This document shows, piece by piece, positions 33,805 through 43,913 of a stretch of 64,000 nucleotides of DNA; positions within the stretch are counted from its first letter, which is position 1; the number at the start of each line of letters is the position of its first letter. The translations under genes and the position numbers were made by a program. Source of the stretch: Brachionus plicatilis (lineage: Eukaryota; Rotifera; Eurotatoria; Ploima; Brachionidae); NCBI GenBank assembly GCA_010279815.1, contig QEOQ01000274.1, positions 1,394,060 to 1,458,059 of the forward strand, written 5' to 3'. A model generated the notes under the pieces. The model saw nothing but the letters and a program-made list of their open reading frames with translations. It searched no databases and was not told the origin of the DNA.

Positions 33805-34745
33805 TTAATTTTAATTTGTTCCAAATAAAATTTTAAATAATCTCTTAATTTTTTTAGGGTATAATTTCTTTTTACTACTAATTTGTCTTTTTTTTTTCAC
33901 TAAAAATAATTTATTTTTCTATATAATATATTAATGCTACTAAAAAATATTTTACAATACAAAATGTTTTGAATAATCTAAAAAGTCTTAAAAATGATTA
34001 ACATTTAAAGTGATGATGATTTTTACTCTGACGATGAAGAGGCAGTAGCTCTATGTATTAGTTCTAAACAAATTGTTCTTTAGCTCGACGAACAACTTGA
34101 AAAACAAATTTTTGCTTTACGGTAATTTACGTTAATTATCGTAAATTTTAATCAAATCACGGAAATTAACGTAAATTATGGAAAATTACACAGTGCCGAT
34201 TTGACAAGTGGATTTCTGGTAATTTTACTTAAAAATTGGTAAAAATGAAAAGGCCAAAAAAAGCTCGATTTTTTGGAAAAAGGAGTTTCTATTTATTAAA
34301 TCTTACCAAAAATTACCTTTTTTAACTTTTTTTTTAACTAATTTTTACGTAAATCTTTCTAAAAATCTAAAAAAAGTAATTTTTGGTAAAATTTGATTAA
34401 ATAAATCGAAACTAATTTTATCAAAATTTATTAGAATATAATAAAAAATTCAAAAAATCGAGTTTTTTTTTGGCCTTTTCATTTTTACCAATTTTTATGT
34501 AAAATTACGTAAAGAACCTTACCGGTTTTCCATTGAAATTGTGCCCCCTTTTTTAAGTTACAAAATCATTAAAAAATGCGACAAAAATGGTATCATTTAA
34601 GAGCTTTTTTATTCATTTTTGTTTTCTTAATTTTTTTTAACAAAAAGTTACTTCCATTTTGACCAAATCGCTTTACATCATTCAAAGTTTCTTACATCCT
34701 CTTTAAAACTAGATAAAAATAAAAATAACTCATAAAAAAGTTATG
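33805..34745. other. Repeat DNA downstream of the channel gene
   Basis: Includes TTACGGTAATTTACGTTAATTAT (34118 region, also near 28650) and a foldback at about 34222-34508 (GGTAAAAATGAAAAGGCCAAAAAAA mirrored by TTTTTTTGGCCTTTTCATTTTTACC). No gene. Confidence 0.5.
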
Positions 34746-35235
34746 TTGAAGTTTATGACCAAAACTTTATATCAAATTGCTCATTTTATATTTAATAATA
34801 AATTTCCTGAAAAATTAGGTAGAATTTTATAAAATTCTTGATGTAACATTGATTAACATAGTTTGTTACATTGAAATTTCAAAAAAAAAAATTTTAAATT
34901 AATAGTATGTTCAAAATTAACTAAAATGATCGATTATTTTGATTTTTTAGTAAAGTTAATAATGCAAATAAATAAATTTTTTTCTTAACATAAAATATTA
35001 TTTGGTTTTTTAATCTTATTATCTTTGCGAAGTTAAGTTTTTTGTATTTCGAATTTTTTACTCTTTTTAATTCTAAAAATCGATTATTAATCCACTTATT
35101 TTATGATCAACTTAAAATAATTTTTTGAGACTGTAGCATAATATGTTAAATCATTACCAATAAAAAAAATCATTTCGTTAATTTAAGAAATTATTATGCT
35201 TACTTTTTAATTGAGCATTTGATCATAAACTTCAA
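34746..35235. repeat. MITE, family TTGAAGTTCATGATCA, copy C (diverged)
   Basis: 490 bp; begins TTGAAGTTTATGACCA and ends TGATCATAAACTTCAA. Same length class and termini as copies A and D. Confidence 0.65.
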
Positions 35236-37251
35236 CATGCCTGAGATTTGCCATTTTTATTTTCATTTAATACTAGGTATAAAATTTTTAGATCACCCTG
35301 TATATAAATCAAGTTAACGTTATTGAAAATTGTAAGCTTGACTGTTTAAAACTTCAACATTGATCTCTTGATCAAAAAGCAATTTATTAATCTTGAATAA
35401 AAAAACACAAAGGTTTTTCACCACAATCCGATTTGGCCATTGGTTCTATTAGATTATTGCTTTTTCTTAAATTATTTGCGAGGAACGAGCGGTCGCATGA
35501 CGAGCATATTAAGTAGGCGTGAGCATGCGTACGGAATATGACGGACTTTTTAAAAAAAATTTAAAAAATTTAAAATTTAGAATTTAAAAAAAATAGAAAA
35601 TTCTTTTGATAGAAAATAATTTTTTATTTGCTTTGATTGATAGATTTGAGGCGAGTTTTTATTTTATTTAAAATATAGTTTGGGATGGAATCCCAGTTTG
35701 TTTGGAATGGAACTTAGTCCTCCCTTTCAACCACTTGCTTGAAATTACATCTTAAAAAATAAATTCGTTATAGAAAAAAGAATATTTGATAAATTTAGTT
35801 TTTTAAAAAAGCCAAAATTGCTATCATGTTCTCGAACTCGAATTCATGTTAATTTTATTCCTTTCTATTTTCCAAATTTTGTAATTTTTAATTCGAGGCG
35901 AGTTTTGTTAAGCTAAGATCTTGATCAACTATGAAGCCTAATAAACAGATTTTTCTTACAACTAAGATGTCCTGATCACTTTCTTTTTGTTACATGATCA
36001 ATTTTGAAAAATTGTTTCAAAATTATTTAGCAGCCCTTCTTTTTGGTAATTGTGGGTCTTGTTGGGTCATATATCAATCACCAGCCAGATAGTCCAAATA
36101 CAAAAGCTTTGAAAGAAAAAGCCAAAAAATCAAAAAGAAGAATTTAATTTGTATACTTTTAAAATAGAAGATTTTAGCTTTCTATCATTTTAATTTTTTT
36201 AATATCCAAATTTTTAATTTCAATTTTTTTTCCAATATTTTCCTCAAATTTTTACTTTAAAATTTAAATATTAGCCCCGCACTTAAAACTAGAAAGTGTA
36301 TTTTTAATAAAAAAAAATAATTTTTAATCATTTATGAATTAATTTTTTTTTTCAATTTTTAACCCGGCATCTAAATTTGCATTTTAAAAATAAGTTAATG
36401 ACCAACATGTATTATTGATGCCGAATCTAAATTCGATTTTCAGGAATTAACGCGGCGTTTCCACCGAGTTTTAGGTTTTAACGCGGCATTAAGCACTAAA
36501 ATCTGCATTTTAATGCACGCATCAAAAGGGGGGAAAGTTTAACATGGTCGAGATGTAACGTAATGCTTGGGCTAAAACATGAGTTTTGGTTTTTGGTGCA
36601 TGCATCTCTTTGTAAGGGTATACGATATATTGTTTTCTTGATTTATTTTTTCATTTTCATGATAAAAGTCAAGAAACAAAAGTCTTAATAAGTCAAAAAA
36701 AAGACAGGAATTTGACTTGCTTCAAAAATGTGAAAATTAAAAGTCATAAATTTTTTTATATCTTGATTTTTTATATTTTTTATGTATTTTTCAATATTTT
36801 TTATCTTGTTTAATTTATTTCTAAAATTTTTTTAGGGACAAATTTTTTTATTTTTTATTAATAAATTCACTTAAAAAGAATATTTTAATAATGTGAATTG
36901 CTTAAAAAATCATGTTTCAATATTTACATTGAAACAGAAATTTAAATAAATAATTTTATTTTTTACTGAATAAAAAAATTCAAGACTTATAATTTTTCAT
37001 ATAATTTAATTCTATTCTTAAAATGAGTAAAAATCATGACTTTTTTTTTTAATTTTTGAAACAAGTCCAAGTCCTGACTTGCACTTGACTTGTGACTTTT
37101 ATACAACTCTGATTTTAAATTAAAAAATTTAAATGATATTATAGAAAAAAGCAATTTTGCTCAATATTTTTATTAATTAAAAATTTATTATTGAACAAAA
37201 CTTAAATTAAGACTAAAACTAAAATTATTCAAAATAAAAATCCAATTTTAA
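35236..37251. other. Intergenic DNA before CGRRF1, no gene seen
   Basis: A patch at 36280-36610 with AACGCGGCATT, CCCGGCATC and GCATGCATC motifs is echoed near 51180-51370, suggesting a shared repeat. AAGTC-rich repeats lie at 36660-36740 and 37060-37110. Confidence 0.45.
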
Positions 37252-38356
37252 TTAATTCGAAATTTGAAATTTATTGACAATTTGAACCCGGCACATCGGG
37301 CATTTATTATCCGGTATTCGAACCAAACACTGAGAGCAAACACATTTGTGGGTACACGGTAATATTACCTGGTCAGCAGGCTCTACCATACACACAACAC
37401 AAACATCTTCCTCATTGCTTTTTATTGTCTAAATTAATTAAAAAAAAATAAAATTAAGATTTAAAATAAAATAATAAATCATACCGATAGACTAATTACA
37501 GAATTATTTGAACACTTCAGATAATTATGTATGCATCTTGTTTCCATTCTATTGTCTTTTAAGTGATAAATGTAAATATTAGCCACCACTGGCAAATTAT
37601 CAGATGTGCCATGAGCATCTTGGAATAAAATCACTGCTACATGATACTTATCTCTCAGAATGCCAGAATTGTTATCTTTAAAAAGTTCTGCACATTCTCT
37701 GGGTACTTGAAAGTGCATTTCTGTATCCCTTAAAAAAACAAAAAAAAACAAAAACTAAAGTAAAAATTCTTAACGATTTCTCCTCTTACCTTTGAATCGA
37801 AGAAAATTTTTCGATTTTGGTACATGCACTTGGTAACAGCTGGGAATCTTGGTCAAAAAGTTGGTATGTCGGATGGTCAAGAATGGAATAAAAAGAATTA
37901 ATATCCACCGACCACAGGACCATCAAATTCAATTCATCAAAATTTGTTGTAAATTTTTTTAGACTACAAAAAATTCCATCTTTTTTTAAGACAAAAATAA
38001 AACCACTGGTTTAACATTTCTAAGGGGGGTCATAAAAATAGAAAAAATGTAAATCTACCTGTCGAGTTTGATTTTAATACATTTATTTGGACTACAAATG
38101 GAATTTCAATAGGTCTGACTTGAATATGAGTCGGTGCAGATTGTCGCAAATTTTCATTCATGTTATTCAATTGACGATCTATAAATTGAAAATCATCTTC
38201 AACAAACCGTACAGGTTGAACTCGCCTTCTATTAATTAGAACAAGGTTAATTGGAATCTAGTAGTTGCCCAACAGGACTTACCTAAAGTAACTAATCACA
38301 AAAAAAGTAATCACAATGAGAAAAAAAGAGAACAAGTTTATTAAAAATCCATCCAT
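37252..38356 (-). CDS. CGRRF1: CGRRF1-like RING-finger E3 ubiquitin ligase
   Basis: Five exons: 38283-38356, 38059-38228, 37790-37979, 37485-37728 and 37252-37428, total 284 residues with all phases consistent. The N-terminus is a single membrane anchor (FLINLFSFFLIVITFFVISY). The middle follows the human CGRRF1 pattern: LWSVDINSFYSIL, then a VPRECAEL segment, then RDKYHVAVILFQ and a short beta-rich stretch. The C-terminus is a compact RING: CVVC, CTHKCVCSQC and CPMCR. CGRRF1 is a membrane-anchored (ER) ubiquitin ligase linked to growth control; the assignment rests on domain order and local similarity. The first of two overlapping ATGs (38356) gives the frame that matches exon 2. Confidence 0.85.
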
Positions 38357-38465
38357 TTAATTTCAAAATTTATTATTTATTTTTTTCAATTTTAAATGAG
38401 CTCGATCAGACTAAGAAATTTAAAGTAAAAAATTGCAAAATTTGAGTTACATAAATTTTTTGATA
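38357..38465. promoter_or_regulatory. Bidirectional intergenic promoter, CGRRF1/NAA30
   Basis: Only 109 bp separate the two divergent start codons, so both core promoters and 5'UTRs must share this segment. No recognisable TATA or factor site stands out in the A+T-rich background. Confidence 0.55.
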
Positions 38466-39232
38466 ATGGAATCTAATGCAAATCTTCTTGAAAAATTGTC
38501 TCTTTCGGGACACGGACATGGCCACGGTCATTCACACGGACATGGACAATGCTGTGACCATGAACACGAGCCCGATGTTCACATCGAACCTTACACTTCA
38601 TCAAATAAATTTGCAGATAGATCTAAATTCAAGGTGGAATTTATCAATGACCAATTTGTTGAATTAGATGGCATTAGATATGTCAAATATAAAGACGAGA
38701 CTCAAATGCCATTGATAATAGATTTGATCACCAGGGATTTAAGTGAGCCCTATTCGGTGTACACTTACCGCTATTTTATTCACAATTGGCCTCATCTCTG
38801 CTTCCTAGTAAATTTTAAAACTAGCTAAAAAGGTTTTATTGTTAATTTAAGTTTAGGCTATGGACAATGAGGAGTGTGTGGGTGCCATTGTGTGTAAGCT
38901 TGACCGGTATAAGGAATCACTCAGAGGCTACATAGCCATGTTGGCTGTGCACGAAAAATGTAGAAGAAAAAAAATAGGTATTTTAAAAATTTTAAAATTC
39001 ATAAATATTTAAGTTTATTTTTTTATTGATAAAAAAAGGCTCTAATTTGGTTACATTGGCGATTAAGGCCATGATTGAACATGATGCAGATGAAGTTGTT
39101 CTTGAGACGGAAATAACCAACAAGTCGGCGCTTAATTTGTACGAAAACCTTGGTTTTGTAAGAGACAAACGTTTGTATCGCTATTATCTAAATGGCGTAG
39201 AAGCGTTCAGACTTAAATTGTGGTTAAACTAG
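38466..39232 (+). CDS. NAA30: N-alpha-acetyltransferase 30, NatC catalytic subunit
   Basis: Three exons: 38466-38807, 38857-38977 and 39039-39232, 218 residues. The GNAT domain covers the C-terminal three quarters: [20 protein letters not shown], then [11 protein letters not shown], the acetyl-CoA loop region [15 protein letters not shown], and [20 protein letters not shown] with [12 protein letters not shown], nearly identical to human NAA30. NatC acetylates N-termini such as Met-Leu and Met-Ile on ribosomes with NAA35 and NAA38. The N-terminal extension is unusual: eight histidines within residues 16-34 alternating with glycine ([13 protein letters not shown]) followed by CCDHEHE. The ATG at 38466 is the first in frame. 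AATAAA follows near 39257. Confidence 0.93.
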
Positions 39233-39370
39233 GCCCCTGATTGATAATTTAGAACTCTAATAAAATTCTCATATATTTTTATTTTCAATAAATTTTTTTC
39301 TCAATTAAAGGATTTGAAAGTCTTTGTTAAATATTGTCTTTTTTTGTTTATAGATTGTAAATATTTAGAA

Positions 39371-42300
39371 ATGAGTCAAGAAAAGCAGTGGACTTATGAG
39401 CTAGATTTGAATGCGGTGGAGTATTGTGTTAATTTGAGTCTGGTTGAAAATGAAAATAGACTGGTCATTGAATTGACCAATGTTAATTCGGCTGATTGCT
39501 GGAAAGGAGCTTTTGAATCATATTGTAATTTTAATATTTTTAAATTTTTAAATTGATTTTTTTTCTCAAAGATATAGAAGAATTGACCAAGAAAACCGGA
39601 AATTTTAAATCTTTTCCCATATTTTTAAACATGTTAAAAACTGCTTTGAGCAAGGTAAATATTTTTTTTATACTTATTAATTAAAAAAGCAAAGATATTT
39701 ATTACTTTAGTGTCATTTCATGCTAAATTGGTAAATAGTTTAACTATTTTTAACTATTTATGATTGTTATTCTAAAATTTCTGGAGTTTTTTTTTTAATT
39801 CAGCACATTTTATTTAATTTTAAATTTTATATTTTAAATTTCACAGATTTTTCTCTATGAGCATGTCTTGAAATTGGTAAAATTTTTTTAATGTTTCCAA
39901 TTGAGACAAATAGAAATAAAAATTTGAAAGTAAGGAATTTTTTAAAAAAATGTTCTATTTTCATTTTTTATTATTTTCATCTAAAATCAAAGTGTTGAAA
40001 TTATGATTGGATTTCACCATTTTTTAAGTATATTTCTTTAAATATCGAAAATTTTTCGTAAAAAATGATAAAACATTAAAAAAAATTTTATCAAAAATTC
40101 AAGAAAATAAACTTTTAACCCTTTTTTTTCTAAATCAAAAATTAATTAATTTTGTAAGGGACTTATGTTATAATTAACTGAAAATTTTTTAAAATTGAAT
40201 AATCTCTTTTCCTTTTTTTTTTGATTTGTAACCATAAGCTTTTGCAGAAAATATGTAGGAAATCTTTAATTAAACTTAATCGAGTAATTACCTTATAAAA
40301 TGATTTAACTGATTTAATTAGATCAAAAATTACAACTGTACAATATACTCTAGCATAGAAGTACTTGCACTATTCCTGAAGCCTCATTTACGCCCACAAA
40401 CCAGGTTCTATAACATTTTAAAAACCTCTTAATTTTAAGTGTGTATACTAAAAAAGTATTTTTATTTTTACTTCTGAGATGAGCTTTATAATATGATCTG
40501 CCTGATTTTTGGCATGATGAAGAAACAAACTTAGCTTTTTTCTCTTAATCTATGCTTCATCCGTTAGGAATTAAATAAAAAAAATATTTTTTCTAATTTA
40601 ATGCTACTCAAATATTAGATCTTTTCTATTTTGGAGAAAAAATCCATCTTTTTCTGTGTCGCTAAGCAAAATTGTCGACTAAACCATCTTTTCCTTAAAT
40701 TTCATTTTCTTAAATCTTATTAAAAAAAATTAATTTTTGGTAACTTGAAGTTCATGATCATGATCACATATTCAAAACTTAACTAATTAAAATCTTAATA
40801 AAAATGACGAATTAAATTTTTTTATTTCTTTTTTTAATTTAACTTTAAATGTTTAACATCTTTAATAAAAAAAAACAAACATTTTTTTATATATTCTTTA
40901 ATTGATTCTTCCGAAATCTAAATTTGAAAACTTTAAGACAAATTTAAAATCAACATTGAGTTATTCAAATAATGACTCAAAAAAACGCTTTAAATGATAT
41001 TTAATATTTAATTGAAATAAATTACAACAAAATAAAGATAAATTTTGAATTTCAAAATTTCAAAAAAATTGATTAATATTTAATTTTCAGATAAAAATTC
41101 ATAGATTTTTTTTCTGGTTAAAGATTAAAAATTTATGTTTATAAAAGTCAAGTCATCTAGTTATTATTAAAATAAATTGATAAAAAGAACTTTTTTTTTA
41201 ATTCTAAATTTTAAAATTTTGATTTGATCATGAACTTCAATTTGACTAATTTTTTAGGAATTTTATTCAACTCAACAGTTCTAATATTTAGAATTTAAAT
41301 TCTTTAAAATTGACTTACAATTTCAATAAATTAGTTAAAGTTAAAATATGCCCAGAAATTCTTATTTTTTCTATTAAGAAAAATTTCGTTTTAATATTTC
41401 CATTTTCATGGTTAATCCACAGGCTAGTGCCCTTGTCAGATTAGTAGACTGATTAACACTACATTTATTTAATTAATAAAATCAAATTTAAATTTTTAAT
41501 TTTAAAAATTATGAATTTTTATAAAAATGATAAGAAATTAGGATATTTGAAAAAAATCAACATTGATTATTCTATGACAAATATTTTAATTTCTTTTTCA
41601 AATTCAATAAAAATTAAATTGATTTTATTGTAAATTGAAAGTTTGAATTGTGAATATTTCAGCATCCGGTCCCTTAAATCTTGAATAAAAAAATCCAAAC
41701 GTTTTTTAACCATTGTAATTTTTTTACCTAAAAGTCAAGTACATCGGTGACTATTGATTTGTTGACTTATCAAGATTTGGAACTTTTGCGATCTAAAAAA
41801 TTAAACTCTATAAATGAAGCGTCGAATGTGAATTCAAATAATAAAAGATTTTTAATTTTGACTTATAGTGTTGAATTTGACAAGTAATTTGAAAAAAAAA
41901 TCTTTTTATTTCTTTTAATATTTATTTACAGGATCAATTATCCACTTCAACTAAACTATCAGGGCAAAACAAACGTAAATGTACTCATCGACACAATAAA
42001 AAAGCTAAAAAATGTTATCAAAAATTACGAGTCCCAAGTAAAAAAATAAGTTATTAAATAATTTTTTTTATAATTTTACCATTATAAAGAGCAAATATTC
42101 TGTAGATGTTAGATCAACAAAAAATCAAGTTTACAAAGACTCGGATGAGTCTGATACAAGTATTGATTGTAAAACTGATCTGAAACTACAAAAAGAGACA
42201 AAACTTTTGAGACAAATGATAAAAACAATAGAAGAAAAAGCTTTAAAAGAAAAAAATTTATTTCAAAAACAACTTCAAAAGAAAAAGCAAGAAGTAGAGA

Positions 42301-43022
42301 TATTAAAAAATGAGCTACAAGAGTCCAGGATGAATGAAAGAAATTTTAAAAATGAGATTAAATGTCTTAGTAATGAACTGAGAGTTTTGCGTCAGCGAAA
42401 ACCCTCAACATCTAGCTTGAAAAGAACTTCATCAGCTGAGTCGTTCCGGTCATTGACCAGAGACGACTCGATACGTTCCTTTCACAGCCATGTGCCCCGG
42501 GATTTAAGCCGAAACTCCAGTCGCAATAATTCTCTTGTGACAACCAGGGTCAAGAGTGTATCACCAGCTCCTTCTAATCGGTCAGCACGGTCCTCTAATT
42601 CCGTAGATTCGATGGGGAGAAGGAAATTCAACCCGACAGAGTATGTCAAAAATAGAAAAACAAAATTGGAAGAATGCAAAATAAAGAGAGAAAGAGAAAT
42701 AAAGAATAGACTTAGTGGTTCGAGAAGCTCTCTGAACGAGAGAAGATTCAAATCGAGTCATTTTAGTTTAAATAATAGTGAAATTGGATCTTATTGTTCG
42801 TCTGATAATCAGTCCGAATGTAACTCGGTATCAAGTCGTATGTCACGCAAAAACTTTAAAGTGGCCCAAAAAAGAAACAATCAAAAGGCAAAAATCAAAA
42901 ATTCCAGTCAAAAAAATATTTCCCAAGAAGATAGATACCTTAATGATATCTATGATGCTAATGATGAAATGAAAGAAATCGATGCCAAACTAAAATCGCT
43001 TCAAATGTTAATTAAAAGTTAA
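39371..43022 (+). CDS. CCDC61: CCDC61/VFL3 basal-body protein
   Basis: Five exons: 39371-39524, 39572-39654, 41735-41883, 41932-42037 and 42090-43022, 474 residues. The first four encode the XRCC4/SAS6-like head domain (YCVNLSLVENENRLVIEL, then ELTKKTGNFKSFPIFLNML, TSVTIDLLTYQDLELLR, and INYPLQLNYQGKTN). The last exon gives a coiled coil (about residues 185-260), a serine/arginine-rich basic linker and a short C-terminal helix EIDAKLKSLQMLIK that is typical of CCDC61. CCDC61/VFL3 assembles on basal bodies and centrioles and orients their fibres, which fits a ciliated animal. Intron 2 is 2.1 kb and holds MITE copy D. A pyrimidine-rich AG at 39352-39353 lies 17 bp before the ATG. AATAAA at 43066. 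Confidence 0.9.
40745..41240. repeat. MITE, family TTGAAGTTCATGATCA, copy D (in CCDC61 intron 2)
   Basis: 496 bp; begins TTGAAGTTCATGATCATGATCA and ends TTTGATCATGAACTTCAA; internal sequence matches copy A in the opposite orientation. Confidence 0.8.
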
Positions 43023-43652
43023 TTTTTATAAAATTTTTTATTTAAATTTTTTTTAATTAATTTAAAATAAATAAAAGTTGTTTTTTTATTTGTTTCGTAT
43101 TTTCCTAAATTTGAAAAAAAATTTGTTTCGTTTTTTAAAACGCTTTTAAAATTTAAATGCTCTAATTTGTTTTTTCTTAATTAATTTTTTCATAAGAAGT
43201 CTCTTGAGTTCTAAATCGTTTATTAATTCGTTCATCTTTTTTCCATAGAAACATTATTGCTAAAAAAATATAAAAATCTAAAAAATTTTTGAAATCTTTA
43301 TTTTTGATGTTCTATTTAGACAAATTTTAGTCAAATATTTTACTATTTTCCGAAATAAATAAATTAAATTGTCCGAAAAAAATTAAAATCTAATTTTAAA
43401 TTTGAAAAATAAAAATCGCTGCTTATTTCTTGTACAGGAGTAAAAAATATGGCTTATCATTTTACCATATCTTCAAATCAGACTGAATAAAATTTTTTTG
43501 GAGAATAATTGGATGTTCAAAAAGAATTAATCATAATTAAAAACAATGTCTCCTATTTTTTTTAAAAATAAAAGAAATTTCTACATTATATAAATTTTAT
43601 TTTTTTTTTTTGTGAATTTTCTCTAATATTCGCATATGCTCATTGATAAAAT
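43023..43652. other. Short intergenic stretch between convergent genes
   Basis: A+T-rich; expected to hold both 3'UTRs. A small ATATGG...CCATAT foldback lies at 43448-43470. Nothing else is seen. Confidence 0.45.
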
Positions 43653-43913
43653 TTATGGTTTACATAGGATACAAATTCCATTGGAGTTCCAAGTGAGACA
43701 CAAGCATTTTTCTAATGGATTCTCAATGTTTGATTTCAAAGGAAGTGAAGATCTTTTACCACTTTGACAGGCTGGACCACCTCCCCATTGAATGCATAAT
43801 CCTCCTAATGTCTGAGAAATGCAGTAGCAAGCTTTGTTTTGAGGTACGGCTACGTCAGCAGCAGCTACTGAGAAGAAAATGGCAATTGATAAAATGACAG
43901 CTAAAAATTTCAT
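43653..43913 (-). CDS. Small secreted cysteine-rich protein, unrecognised
   Basis: 86 residues with a clear signal peptide (MKFLAVILSIAIFFSVAAA, about 1-19) and a mature chain with eight cysteines. The cysteines form two related halves: a CYC...C...C half at about residues 29-49 and a CLC...C..C half at about 70-84, each starting C-x-C and reaching the next cysteine after a short glycine-bearing loop. That suggests an internal duplication. It resembles no family I can name; small disulphide-rich secreted proteins include antimicrobial, signalling and venom-like peptides, and none of these can be chosen from sequence alone. Codon use is less A+T-rich than its flanks, supporting a real gene. 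Confidence 0.65.
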   Translation of the reverse strand: MKFLAVILSIAIFFSVAAADVAVPQNKACYCISQTLGGLCIQWGGGPACQSGKRSSLPLKSNIENPLEKCLCLTWNSNGICILCKP

